This document shows positions 29,244-39,261 of a DNA stretch of 64,000 nucleotides, one piece after another. The notes beneath the pieces were generated by a model. It saw nothing but the letters and a program-made list of their open reading frames with translations, searched no databases and had not been told where the DNA came from. Each line of letters begins with the position of its first letter. Positions within the stretch are counted from its first letter, which is position 1. The DNA is from Mycolicibacterium frederiksbergense (lineage in GTDB: Bacteria > Actinomycetota > Actinomycetes > Mycobacteriales > Mycobacteriaceae): the NCBI RefSeq assembly GCF_029893345.1, contig NZ_JARXVE010000004.1, positions 372,001 through 436,000 on the forward strand, read 5' to 3'. Position numbers and translations under genes: made by a program.

Positions 29244-29535
29244 CGGCGAACAGCGTGATCCCCGGCAGCACCGTGGTGGTGCTGACCCGGGCCAGCACCA
29301 ACGCCCCGTCCCGGCGCACGTCGATGACCGCACCGTCGGGCGCAATCCGCCGAGCCACCGCCACCGCGGAATCCGCCTCGCCGCGGGCGGCCAGTCGGGC
29401 CGCCTCGCGGGCCGCGTCGACACAGCGGATCTGCATCCCCACCGCAGCGAGCCCGCCGACGCACAGCGCCAGCACCGCCACCAACGACGCGATCGCAAAG
29501 GCCGCCTCGACGGTGACCGCACCCCGATCATCTAG
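29209..29535 (-). CDS. TadE-family minor pilin, Rv3655c type (start problematic)
   Basis: About 108 residues. The pilin-like segment DDRGAVTVEAAFAIAS precedes a hydrophobic helix, followed by QIRCVDAAREAARLAARG. No ATG, GTG or TTG exists in this frame near its beginning. The first codon after the pilin stop is CTA at 29535. A stop-restart TAGATG occurs right there (ATG 29531) but in another frame; one extra base between 29521 and 29531 would join it to this protein. The end is sound: the stop at 29209 overlaps the Rv3654c-type gene. Confidence 0.65.
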   Translation of the reverse strand, partial: LDDRGAVTVEAAFAIASLVAVLALCVGGLAAVGMQIRCVDAAREAARLAARGEADSAVAVARRIAPDGAVIDVRRDGALVLARVSTTTVLPGITLFADAAAAAEPGVR

Positions 29536-29735
29536 ACCTTGGTGCTCAAGGCCCGGCTGATGATGTTGGTCAGCGCGCTCACGATGGAATCCCCGGTGAC
29601 CACGGTGTACAAAATCGCACCGAACGCCGCGGCGGCAATCGTCCCGATGGCGTACTCGACGGTGGACATCCCCGATTCGTCCAGCATCAACAGCGTCATC
29701 CTGGTGCGGATCCGTTGAATCATGTTTCCTGCCAT
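29532..29735 (-). CDS. Flp-like major pilin candidate, DUF4244 (Rv3656c type)
   Basis: 67 residues from ATG 29735 with GGGGAGGAAAGG upstream. A basic N-terminus is followed by DESGMSTVEYAIGTIAAAAFG: a Gly before the processed residue and a Glu at about +5 of a hydrophobic helix, as in Flp pilins. It is the probable structural subunit of the Tad-like system. No prepilin peptidase gene is visible in the cluster. Confidence 0.85.
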   Translation of the reverse strand: MAGNMIQRIRTRMTLLMLDESGMSTVEYAIGTIAAAAFGAILYTVVTGDSIVSALTNIISRALSTKV

Positions 29736-29762
29736 GACCTTTCCTCCCCTTCACATGTGTTC

Positions 29763-30350
29763 TCACAACAAGCCCGAACCCAGCACGTCACCGGCCAGGC
29801 CCGCGACGACGGGAATGACGCCCAGACAAAGGAAAGCCGGTAGATAGCACAGCCCGAGCGGACCCGCGACCAGGACTGAGGCACGTTCGGCCACGGCGTC
29901 GGTCGAGGCGGCCGCATCGTGGCGTACCTGCACGGCCAGCTCCGCCACCCCGTCGGCCAGTGCGCTGCCGGAGGACGCCGACCGGCGCGCCAACCGCAAC
30001 AGAGCTTCGGCGTTCTTGTCTTGGGGCAGTGCGTCATTGGCCAGGTTGGGCGTCCAGGCCCGGTTCGCCTCGGCGCCCAGTGCCAAGAGGTCGGCGGCGC
30101 GGCGCAGCAGTGCCGCCAACGATGGTGGCGCGGACGGCGCGACGGCCGCAGCCGCGGTGGACACCGCCATTCCCGCGGACAGGCACGCGGCGAACAGGTC
30201 GAAGGTCGAGGCGGCGGCTAGCGGGTCATCGGTGCGCTCGCGATGCAGATCTGCCCGCCCGGCCGGGGTGGGCGCGGCCCGCGCACGCACTCGGACCGGA
30301 TCTGCCCCGGCCAGCAGCGCCGCGGCGAGAAGTAGTGCCGCCCAGCTCAT
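29763..30350 (-). CDS. Type II/Tad secretion inner-membrane protein, TadC-like (Rv3657c type)
   Basis: 195 residues from ATG 30350, which overlaps the upstream stop (ATGA). Hydrophobic ends flank a T2SS-F-type helical bundle (about residues 50-150) with LARRSASSGSALADGVAEL. It pairs with the TadB-like protein to form the platform of the pilus machine. Length agrees with Mtb Rv3657c (about 190). Confidence 0.85.
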   Translation of the reverse strand: MSWAALLLAAALLAGADPVRVRARAAPTPAGRADLHRERTDDPLAAASTFDLFAACLSAGMAVSTAAAAVAPSAPPSLAALLRRAADLLALGAEANRAWTPNLANDALPQDKNAEALLRLARRSASSGSALADGVAELAVQVRHDAAASTDAVAERASVLVAGPLGLCYLPAFLCLGVIPVVAGLAGDVLGSGLL

Positions 30351-31132
30351 CTCAACACCCGAGCGGTTATCCGGTCCGACCAGATCAGGCCGGAGCAGGC
30401 CAGCAGTACTCCGATGACCAGCAACCAACCGCCCGCCCCCGGCCCGCACAGAAACGCGACGGGCCGGGCACCGATCAGCTGGCCCAGCGCTATCCCGGCC
30501 ACCGGCAGCCCGGCCAGCACCGCTGCCGTCGTCCGGGGCCCCGCCATCGCGGCCTCGACGTGCGAGGAGAACCGTTCGCGTTCGACGATGTCGCGTTGCG
30601 CCGTGCGCATCAAGGTGGCGATCGAAAGCCCGTGTACGTGCGCCAACCGCCAGCACACCGCGAGCCGTTCCCAGTGCATCGGCAGATGCGACCCCGCGCC
30701 GACATCCTCCAGTCCGGCCGCGACATCGGCGCCCAGTCGGGCCCGGGCGGCCACGGCGCTCATGCCGTGGCGAACCCGACCAGACACCTCCCCCGCCGCG
30801 GTGCCGAAGGCGCTGACCGGATGGACACCGGTCCGCAACTCCCTGACCAACACGTCCAGAGCGGCCTGCAGCGCCGCGGCTTCGCGCTGGCGATCCAACC
30901 AGGCCGTGCGCCGCCTGCGCCGCGCAGTGACGGTGCCGAGCAGCATCGCCACAGCCAAGGCCACCGGCAGTGAAACCACCCATGCGCCGGCCACGGCCAG
31001 CACCGCGAGCGCGGCCCGCCACGGCACCCGCCGCCGTCGCGATCCCTCCACTCGCCGCAACGCGATGGCCCGCCGCGGCGCCACCGGCCACAACACGAGT
31101 GCGGCCGCCAGCGCCAGGGCACTGACCGTCAC
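30347..31132 (-). CDS. Type II/Tad secretion inner-membrane protein, TadB-like (Rv3658c type)
   Basis: 261 residues from GTG 31132, which overlaps the ATPase stop (GTGA). Two N-terminal membrane segments, a T2SS-F domain (about residues 90-200) with LVRELRTGVHPVSAF and LERLAVCWRLAHVHGLS-like helices, and two C-terminal membrane segments. Likely platform protein with the next gene. Confidence 0.85.
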   Translation of the reverse strand: MTVSALALAAALVLWPVAPRRAIALRRVEGSRRRRVPWRAALAVLAVAGAWVVSLPVALAVAMLLGTVTARRRRRTAWLDRQREAAALQAALDVLVRELRTGVHPVSAFGTAAGEVSGRVRHGMSAVAARARLGADVAAGLEDVGAGSHLPMHWERLAVCWRLAHVHGLSIATLMRTAQRDIVERERFSSHVEAAMAGPRTTAAVLAGLPVAGIALGQLIGARPVAFLCGPGAGGWLLVIGVLLACSGLIWSDRITARVLR

Positions 31133-32289
31133 GGCAGCACCCGCCCTGCGATCAGCGCATTGAGAACCTCTGCACCACAACCCAACCCGGTGTCCGCATG
31201 CCAGGCAGTCAACACCTCAACCTCGGTGCGGGCGGCACGGCGAAGCACCGCGATCTCGGTGAGCCTGCGCCGCCCGGCCCGATCGCGCCCGACATGCAGC
31301 AGCACCTGCACGGCGGCCACCAACTGACTGACCAGCGCGACGCGGTCCAGGCCGCCGAGGGCGGCCAGTGCTTCCAACCGGGCCGGTACCTCCGCCGGAT
31401 TGTTGGCGTGCACGGTGCCCGCCCCGCCGTCGTGGCCGGTGTTGAGCGCCGCCAGCAGATCGACCACCTCGGCCCCACGAACCTCACCGACGACGATCCG
31501 GTCCGGACGCATCCTCAGTGCCTGCCTGACCAGGTCCCGCACGGTGACCTCGCCGACGCCTTCGACGTTGGCGGCCCGGGCCACCAGGTTCACCAGATGC
31601 GGGTGCCGCGGGGCCAGTTCGGCGGCGTCCTCGACACAGACGATGCGCTCGTGCCCGGCGACCGCACCCAGCATCGCGGCCAACAGGGTGGTCTTACCGC
31701 ACCCGGTTCCGCCCGAGACCAGAAATGCCAGCCTGGCCCGGATGATCGCGCGCAGCAGGTCGGCGGCCTGCGGCGGGATCGCCCCGGAGCGGGTGAGGCT
31801 GTCCAGATTCTGCGTGGCCGGGCGCAACACCCGAAGCGACAGGCAGGTCCCGGCGGCGGCGACCGGCGGCAGCACCGCGTGCAGGCGCACGGTGAACGGG
31901 CCGATGCCGGTGAGCTGACCATCAACCCAGGGCTGTGCCTCGTCCAGCCGGCGCCCGGCCAGCAGCGCCAGCCGCTGCGCCAGGCGCAGTACCGCGCCCT
32001 CGTCGGGGAAGCGCACGGCACTGCGGTGCAACCCGTCGCCGTCATCCACCCAGACCGAGTCGGGCGCGGTCACCAGCACATCGGTGGTCGTCGATGCGCA
32101 CAGCAGCGGCTCCAGGATGCCGGCGCCGGTCAGTTCGGTTTCCAGCAACCGCAGGTTGCTCAGCACCTCGGTGTCTCCGAGCAGACCGCCGGACTCGGCC
32201 CGGATCGCCGCGGCCACCACCCCGGGACTCAGCGGTGACGCCTCGGCCACCAACCGTTCCCGCACCCGGTCGATCAGCGAGGCGCTCAT
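31129..32289 (-). CDS. TadA/CpaF-family secretion ATPase (Rv3659c type)
   Basis: 386 residues from ATG 32289. An N-terminal helical domain precedes the ATPase core with Walker A VSGGTGCGKTT, the Asp-box VCVEDAAEL, Walker B RPDRIVVGEVRG and a His-box GTVHANNP. It powers assembly of Flp/Tad pili or related secretion from the cytoplasmic face. Overlaps with both neighbours show one operon: ssd, tadA, tadB, tadC, pilin, TadE-like, TadE-like. Confidence 0.92.
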   Translation of the reverse strand: MSASLIDRVRERLVAEASPLSPGVVAAAIRAESGGLLGDTEVLSNLRLLETELTGAGILEPLLCASTTTDVLVTAPDSVWVDDGDGLHRSAVRFPDEGAVLRLAQRLALLAGRRLDEAQPWVDGQLTGIGPFTVRLHAVLPPVAAAGTCLSLRVLRPATQNLDSLTRSGAIPPQAADLLRAIIRARLAFLVSGGTGCGKTTLLAAMLGAVAGHERIVCVEDAAELAPRHPHLVNLVARAANVEGVGEVTVRDLVRQALRMRPDRIVVGEVRGAEVVDLLAALNTGHDGGAGTVHANNPAEVPARLEALAALGGLDRVALVSQLVAAVQVLLHVGRDRAGRRRLTEIAVLRRAARTEVEVLTAWHADTGLGCGAEVLNALIAGRVLP

Positions 32290-33356
32290 GCGGTTCCCTC
32301 GACCGGGTGCTGCGCCAACACCGTCAGCACCCGGCGCGCGGCGGAGCCCAGCGGGGAGCGTGACCGCAACCGCAGCCCACCCCGCTCCAGCACCTCGGCG
32401 ACGCCGGCCTGTGGTCGCATGGCCGCCAGCAGCGGCAGGCCCACGATGCGGGCCACCTCGGCCGCTCGCAACCCGCCGGGCGACGGGCCCCGGACCACCA
32501 CCCCCGCATTCGGGTTGCAGGCCAGCACCCATGGGCGCAGCGCCGCCGCGGCGGCACACGACCGCACATCCGCCGGCGTCAGCAGGACAACCAGATCGGC
32601 TGTATCCAAAGCGGTTTCGGCGGCCTCGGTGGCGCGCCGGGGCACGTCGCACACCACCGTGACGCCGCCGCGGCAACCGGCATCGATGACAGCGGCCAAT
32701 GGGCCGGCCTCGATATCGGCACCCGAGCGTCCACTGGAGAGCACGCTGACCCGGTCGCGGCCCGGCAGCGCGTCCCGCAGCGCCGGATAGCCCAACCGGC
32801 CGCCCTGCAGGGCCAGATCCGGCCACCGCACACCCGGCAGGTCCTCGCTGCCCAGCACCAGGTCGATGCCGCCGCTCCACGGGTCGGCCTCGACGAGCAG
32901 TGCGGCGGGTGCCGCTTGCGCCAGCGCGACCGCGAACACCGACGCCCCGGCGCCCCCTCTGGCACCCACCACCGCGACCGCCGGCCCGCGGCCGCCGTCG
33001 TCGCGGCAGGCCGCGTCCGACAGTGCGGCCACCAGGTCGGCATCCTGCGCCGGCAACGTCACCACTTGTTGCGCGCCGACCGATATCGCGGCCTGCCAGT
33101 CCTCGGGGCGCGGGGCGCTGTGGCCGACCAGAATCACCCGACCGCGGCGCGGCAGCACCCGGGCGGCGCACCGGCGGGCGGCCCCGGCATCGAGCAATAC
33201 CGCCGCCGCCGCGGTCCACGCCTTACGACCGGATGGGTCGTCCACATGAACTAAATTCACACCGGCGGCGGCGGCCACCCGGGACACGTCCTCACGTAAC
33301 GCTGGATCGCCGATCAACGCCAGTACGGCGCCGGTCGAGGTGTTCGGGGTGGCCAT
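32286..33356 (-). CDS. ssd: Septum site-determining protein Ssd (MinD/CpaE-like; Rv3660c type)
   Basis: 356 residues from ATG 33356. A receiver-like N-terminal domain (about residues 10-110) is followed by a MinD/CpaE ATPase-like domain. The P-loop is degenerate: GARGGAGASVFA lacks the usual signature lysines, as in Mtb Ssd. LLVEADPWSGGIDL and VVCDVPRR fit the rest of the fold. In Mtb, Ssd overproduction blocks septation and alters dormancy genes; in Tad systems the equivalent CpaE localises the pilus. It is the first gene of the cluster, with the 6C RNA upstream on the same strand. Confidence 0.9.
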   Translation of the reverse strand: MATPNTSTGAVLALIGDPALREDVSRVAAAAGVNLVHVDDPSGRKAWTAAAAVLLDAGAARRCAARVLPRRGRVILVGHSAPRPEDWQAAISVGAQQVVTLPAQDADLVAALSDAACRDDGGRGPAVAVVGARGGAGASVFAVALAQAAPAALLVEADPWSGGIDLVLGSEDLPGVRWPDLALQGGRLGYPALRDALPGRDRVSVLSSGRSGADIEAGPLAAVIDAGCRGGVTVVCDVPRRATEAAETALDTADLVVLLTPADVRSCAAAAALRPWVLACNPNAGVVVRGPSPGGLRAAEVARIVGLPLLAAMRPQAGVAEVLERGGLRLRSRSPLGSAARRVLTVLAQHPVEGTA

Positions 33357-33520
33357 GTGCCCACCTTGCGCGCAGCCGCCGGGCCGGCACCAGCACCAAT
33401 TCGCGGATTGTGAATGAAGTACGGCCTGTGGATCAATCCCTGGCAGCGAACACGCCGGGAGACACGCTGAAAATACGGTTCCGCAACCACCGAGGACCGG
33501 CCGGTCGGGAGTTCTTCCCC

Positions 33521-33618
33521 AAAAAAGAGACGACCCCCGCCAGGGGGGGAGGAGGCGGAGGTCGTCGTGTATCAGCCCCGGGGGGTCGGGCTGATACACC
33601 CTCGGCATAAGCCGAGTA
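33521..33618 (-). ncRNA. 6C small RNA (B11, ncRv13660c type)
   Basis: About 98 nt on the - strand. Three consecutive hairpins: 33616-33601 (CUCGGC/GCCGAG), 33599-33567 (12-bp perfect stem, loop with six C), 33566-33529 (12 of 13 bp stem, loop with seven C), then UCUCUUUUUU as an intrinsic terminator. C-rich loops give the 6C family its name. In Mtb, B11 lies in the same ssd-Rv3661 gap. Ends are predicted from promoter and terminator. Confidence 0.88.
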
Positions 33619-33624
33619 ATGCTC

Positions 33625-33655
33625 ACTATACACACGGAACTGCCGAAACACGCAA
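33625..33655 (-). promoter_or_regulatory. Promoter of the 6C sRNA
   Basis: On the - strand, TATAGT at 33630-33625 is a good -10 box preceded by a TGTG extension. TTGCGT at 33655-33650 is a -35 candidate at 19-bp spacing. Confidence 0.6.
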
Positions 33656-33776
33656 GGGACACCTTTGCGGGGCCCCGGTCGGCAATCGGACGTCATTTTC
33701 CCCAAGAACCTGTCGTGAACTGCCATTTTGTGCTGCCTATCGGATACGCCGGGCCGCTGCCCCTATGCTGGCGCTT

Positions 33777-34634
33777 GTGACCGCATCCGATCGGGCTGCC
33801 GGGGAGCCGACCGCATCGCAATCCGGACCGCACGACGGTCAGCCGGTGCGCACAGCGGCCTTCTTCGACCTCGACAAGACCGTCATCGCCAAGTCCAGCA
33901 CACTGGCGTTCAGCAAACCATTCTTCAATCAAGGTCTGCTGAACCGGCGCACCGTCCTCAAGTCGACCTATGCGCAGTTCCTGTTCCTGATGTCGGGCGC
34001 CGACCATGAGCAGATGGATCGGATGCGCAGCTATATCACCAACATGTGCACCGGCTGGGATGTCGAGCAGATCAAATCGATTGTCGGCGAGACGTTGCAC
34101 GACATCGTCGACCCGCTGGTGTTCGCCGAGGCGGCCGAGTTGATCGCCGATCACAAGTTGTGCGGCCGCGACGTCGTGGTGGTTTCGGCATCGGGTGAGG
34201 AGATCGTCGCCCCGATCGCCAGGGCGCTGGGGGCAACCCACGCGATGGCCACCCGGATGGTGGTCGAGGACGGCCGCTACACCGGCGAGATCGCGTTTTA
34301 CTGTTACGGCGAGGGCAAGGTCGAAGCGATCCGCGCGCTGGCCGCCCGCGAGGGCTACGCGCTGGACCACTGCTACGCATATTCGGACTCGATCACCGAC
34401 ATTCCGATGCTCGAATCGGTGGGTCACCCGACCGCGGTCAACCCCGATCGGGCACTGCGCAAAGAAGCGACATCCCGGTCCTGGCCGGTCCTGACCTTCA
34501 CCAAACCGGTGTCGTTGCGCGCCCGGATTCCGGCGCCGTCCGGGGCCGCGGTGGCCACCACGGCGGCCGTCGGGATCAGTGCCCTGGCAGCCGGTGCGTT
34601 GACGTATTCACTGCTGCGCCGCTTCACTTCCTGA
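33777..34634 (+). CDS. HAD-superfamily phosphatase, SerB-like, with C-terminal membrane segment (Rv3661 type)
   Basis: 285 residues from GTG 33777 (ATG 33765 possible). HAD motif I is FFDLDKTVIAKSS, motif II VVVSASGEE, and motif III/IV lies in YAYSDSITDIPML. The IB-type subclass covers phosphoserine phosphatase-like and CicA-like enzymes; the substrate is not known. A hydrophobic segment (about residues 255-280) near the C-terminus could anchor it. It reads away from the 6C gene and towards the Ms1 promoter. Confidence 0.85.
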   Translation: MTASDRAAGEPTASQSGPHDGQPVRTAAFFDLDKTVIAKSSTLAFSKPFFNQGLLNRRTVLKSTYAQFLFLMSGADHEQMDRMRSYITNMCTGWDVEQIKSIVGETLHDIVDPLVFAEAAELIADHKLCGRDVVVVSASGEEIVAPIARALGATHAMATRMVVEDGRYTGEIAFYCYGEGKVEAIRALAAREGYALDHCYAYSDSITDIPMLESVGHPTAVNPDRALRKEATSRSWPVLTFTKPVSLRARIPAPSGAAVATTAAVGISALAAGALTYSLLRRFTS

Positions 34635-34697
34635 GCTACCAGACGTAGTAGCTGGAGCCGCTGTGCGTCACGATCCGAAGTCAGGTGAATTTCACAC

Positions 34698-34726
34698 TTG
34701 AAGTGACTGTGGTCACGGAGTACAAA
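34698..34726 (+). promoter_or_regulatory. Promoter of Ms1 RNA
   Basis: TTGAAG at 34698-34703 and TACAAA at 34721-34726 have exactly 17 bp between them, a housekeeping-sigma arrangement placing the start near 34733. Confidence 0.6.
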
Positions 34727-34732
34727 GGAACC

Positions 34733-35032
34733 ACGGAAGCCTAATGAGGCCAAGAGATAGCCGGAAGAGAAGGCTAGATCTCCCGAACCAGGCTCCCCAG
34801 CACGGGTCCCGGCACCCACGCGGAGCACATGCCGCGGAATAGGTAAAAGTGTTGCGGGCCTGCGTGATTGCGAAGAGCGAACGGCGACGACAGCCCTTTG
34901 GGTAGGGTTGCAGCCGAAGCGCATTGCAAGGACGCCGAGGCCACCCACGCAACCCACGTTTGCACGCTTGGTAACCGGAATCCGTGCTAGCGGGCGGCGA
35001 GCCGAAACATCGTTTCGGGTCGTCGCCCGCTT
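34733..35032 (+). ncRNA. Ms1/MTS2823 RNA, RNA-polymerase-binding
   Basis: About 300 nt between the Rv3661- and Rv3662c-type genes, where Mtb encodes the very abundant MTS2823. No coding capacity. A sigma-type promoter and a strong terminator hairpin bound a transcript of the expected 300 nt. Ms1 of M. smegmatis binds RNA polymerase core lacking sigma, unlike 6S RNA, and accumulates in stationary phase. The identification rests on location, size and boundaries; the exact 5' end is estimated. Confidence 0.85.
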
Positions 35033-35036
35033 CATT
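34990..35036 (+). terminator. Terminator hairpin of Ms1
   Basis: Arms 34990-35008 and 35012-35030 pair at 17 of 19 positions plus one G-U, with loop AUC, followed by UUCAUUUU. The end abuts the stop codon of the convergent Rv3662c-type gene. Confidence 0.8.
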
Positions 35037-35775
35037 TTGCTGACTGGGCGATCTGCAACGCTTCCCGCGCACCGGCGTGCAGCGCCTCACTACTGAGCAG
35101 CAGCCACGCCGTGAGGCCGTCCGTCGTACCTGACGCGAATCCCCGCGCGGCCGCCCGGTACTCCCCCGACTTTTTCATCCAGTGCACCTCGGGCACCCCC
35201 AGGCCGTGCGGGTCCAGCCCGCTGGCGATCGTCACCAACCGCGACACCGCGCGCGCCACCACCCCGTCGGCGGTGCCGAACGGCGCCAGGGTCAGCAGTT
35301 CGCCATGGGCCACCGCGGCCAGCACCGGTGCAGGCACCTTGGAACCGCCGGTCAGGATCTCGGTCAGCAGCTCCAGTCGGCGTCCGACGTCGGGATCGGT
35401 CCGCGGCCGGCCCAGGTGCTCCTCGTCGGCGAGATCGGCGGCAGCCAGGGCATGCAACCTGGCCAGGGCCTGCATCGGGGCGCGCTGCCACACGCCGACC
35501 AGCGTGGTGGCACCACCCTCCAGCGCCTCGGCGACCCGGATGGCGCCCGCGGTCACCGGATCGGGTTCACCCTCGGTCGACAGCGCAATCGCCCCACCGT
35601 CGAGCACCGCCGAGGCCCGCGCCCCGCGCAGGGCCGATTCGGCCGCGGTCTGGGGCCAGCCGCGCAGATTGAACTTGTGTCGATGCGCCCGGCCCAACGC
35701 GTCACGGGCCTCGTCGCTGGCTGCAGAAACACCGGGCAGATCGACGAGCGGAGCAAGTGGATCTGGGTTGGTCAC
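35032..35775 (-). CDS. Conserved mycobacterial protein (Rv3662c type)
   Basis: 247 residues from GTG 35775. Soluble, mostly helical, no signal peptide. Segments such as HRHKFNLRGWPQTAAESALRG and VGVWQRAPMQALARLHALAA recur in Rv3662c homologues, which databases often label oxidoreductase; I see no nucleotide-binding motif to support that. Function unknown. Divergent from acs with 126 bp between starts; its stop touches the Ms1 terminator. Confidence 0.8.
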   Translation of the reverse strand: MTNPDPLAPLVDLPGVSAASDEARDALGRAHRHKFNLRGWPQTAAESALRGARASAVLDGGAIALSTEGEPDPVTAGAIRVAEALEGGATTLVGVWQRAPMQALARLHALAAADLADEEHLGRPRTDPDVGRRLELLTEILTGGSKVPAPVLAAVAHGELLTLAPFGTADGVVARAVSRLVTIASGLDPHGLGVPEVHWMKKSGEYRAAARGFASGTTDGLTAWLLLSSEALHAGAREALQIAQSAK

Positions 35776-35901
35776 CCGGATTACGCTAGTCGACCGTTGA
35801 ACGCTCGCCCGCCGACCGTTGGGCGCATCAGGACCACCGCCCGGCCGTCGGCCTGTGAACCGCCAACGTGTTTGCAACCTCCGGTGACTAGTCTCACACC
35901 C

Positions 35902-37863
<1,962 letters not shown>

Positions 37864-37869
37864 CTCCGC

Positions 37870-37927
37870 CGAGCAGACGCAGAATCGCACCGCGAGAGCG
37901 GTTTTCATGCGATTCTGCGTCTGCTCG
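37870..37927. repeat. 20-bp perfect inverted repeat between convergent genes (likely bidirectional terminator)
   Basis: Arms 37870-37889 and 37908-37927 are exact reverse complements (CGAGCAGACGCAGAATCGCA), with an 18-nt loop. It sits 7 bp after the acs stop and 12 bp from the end of the convergent protease gene. No U tract follows. From memory, similar palindromes recur between mycobacterial genes. Confidence 0.85.
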
Positions 37928-37939
37928 CGCTGGGAAACG

Positions 37940-38647
37940 TTAGGAAACCGGGACGAAACCCGTTCCCGGTCGGTTCTTGGCGGTGATATCGGCCAACTGC
38001 GTGTTGAACGACATCGTCACCGCGGGCGTGTGCAGCGGCACGAATTTCACCACGCAGGTCGGCAATTCCTCGCTGTAGGCGCCGTGGATCATGCCGACCA
38101 GCCGGTTGTTGACGGTCACCGGCGCGCCCGAGTCGCCGGGCTGGCCGCACACCTGGTTGACGATGGTGCCCGGGTCCTTGCCCGGCCCCCACGTCACGCC
38201 ACAGGAATAGCCGGTGGTGCGGCCGAGCTTGCAGGCGATTTCGCCGAACGCCGGGTCGGGCCCCAGGCCGTCGATCTGAAAACCGTTGACGTTGTTGGTC
38301 GGGGTGACCTTTTGCGGGTCGAACTCGATCACCGCGTAGTCCAGCAGGTCATTGCCGGCCACCATGGTGCCCACCACCCCGGCCGCGGCTGCCTGTTCGG
38401 CGGACACCGTGGCTCCTGGCCCGCCGCAATGGGCCGAGGTGAAGCCGATGAGCCGGCCGGCGTTGTCGTGGCCGATCGCGGTGAGCGTGCAGAACGCGTC
38501 GCCGTTGACGACGATGCCCGAGCCGCCGCCGAGCACCACCGACGGATCGGCTTGCGCAGGGGCCGGCGCGAGAACCGACACCAGCGCGATGATCGGTGCA
38601 CCAATCATCAAGTTCCAGCGGTGCCTGGTGGTCAACTGTCCTCCCAT
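37940..38647 (-). CDS. Secreted S1-family (chymotrypsin-like) serine protease (Rv3668c type)
   Basis: 235 residues from ATG 38647 (TTG 38668 possible). Signal peptide with a hydrophobic core, cleaved after about APAQA. Catalytic triad: His in TSAHCGG, Asp in DYAVIEFD, Ser in GQPGDSGAPV. Cysteines at FCTLTA and SAHC and in CGV...VCG suggest disulfides, as in secreted S1 proteases. Substrate unknown. Matches Mtb Rv3668c (about 232 residues). Confidence 0.88.
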   Translation of the reverse strand: MGGQLTTRHRWNLMIGAPIIALVSVLAPAPAQADPSVVLGGGSGIVVNGDAFCTLTAIGHDNAGRLIGFTSAHCGGPGATVSAEQAAAAGVVGTMVAGNDLLDYAVIEFDPQKVTPTNNVNGFQIDGLGPDPAFGEIACKLGRTTGYSCGVTWGPGKDPGTIVNQVCGQPGDSGAPVTVNNRLVGMIHGAYSEELPTCVVKFVPLHTPAVTMSFNTQLADITAKNRPGTGFVPVS

Positions 38648-38751
38648 CGACGCGCCCGACCCGCGCAACTCGTTCGAATACGGCCAGTCTACTAAGACCC
38701 GGAAGTCGGCCGGGATCGTTAACGGCTTCGCCGCATGGCAACATGAACGCC

Positions 38752-39261
38752 ATGAGCACAGGCGACCGCAGGAATGGTGTTCCGGCGACGGTGACCTCGA
38801 TTCCGCTGGTTGACCCGCATGCCCCCAAGCCGGATGCGTCGATCGGGGAACTGGTCAGGGACGCCACCGCCCAGGTTTCCACCCTGGTGCGCGCCGAGGT
38901 GGAACTGGCCAAGGCCGAGATCACCCGCGACGTGAAGAAGGGCCTGACCGGCAGCGTGTTCTTCATCGCCGCGCTGGTGGTGTTGTTCTACTCGACGTTC
39001 TTTTTCTTCTTCTTCCTGGCCGAGCTGCTCGACACCTGGCTGTGGCGCTGGGTGGCCTTCCTGATCGTGTTCGGCATCATGCTGGTGGTCACCGGGGCTC
39101 TCGCGGTGCTCGGCTTCCTGAAGGTCCGCCGGATCCGGGGCCCGCAGCAGACCATCGAATCGGTCAAGGAGGCGCGGGAAGCGTTGACCCCGGGCCACGA
39201 GAAGAGTGCCGCGCTGAGCCCTGCGCCGACCAAGCCGGCCACCGACCCGTCAGGCTGGTAA
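38752..39261 (+). CDS. Phage holin-superfamily (holin-X like) membrane protein (Rv3669 type)
   Basis: 169 residues from ATG 38752 (ATG 38743 possible). An N-terminal amphipathic helix (LVRDATAQVSTLVRAEVELAK) precedes two membrane helices, the first very Phe-rich (residues about 66-88 and 95-118), then a charged tail. The domain is widespread in actinobacteria and not a true phage holin. Its stop TAA shares one base with the ephE ATG, so both are coupled. Confidence 0.82.
   Translation: MSTGDRRNGVPATVTSIPLVDPHAPKPDASIGELVRDATAQVSTLVRAEVELAKAEITRDVKKGLTGSVFFIAALVVLFYSTFFFFFFLAELLDTWLWRWVAFLIVFGIMLVVTGALAVLGFLKVRRIRGPQQTIESVKEAREALTPGHEKSAALSPAPTKPATDPSGW

Noticed and set aside
28866..29531. 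221-codon frame starting at ATG 29531 on the - strand
   Set aside because: Its first two thirds are Arg/Trp-rich shadow of the TadE-like gene. Only the last 125 residues from ATG 29243 are a real product.
35182..35901. In-frame extension of acs
   Set aside because: It is antisense to the Rv3662c-type gene. The Acs homologue begins at ATG 35902.
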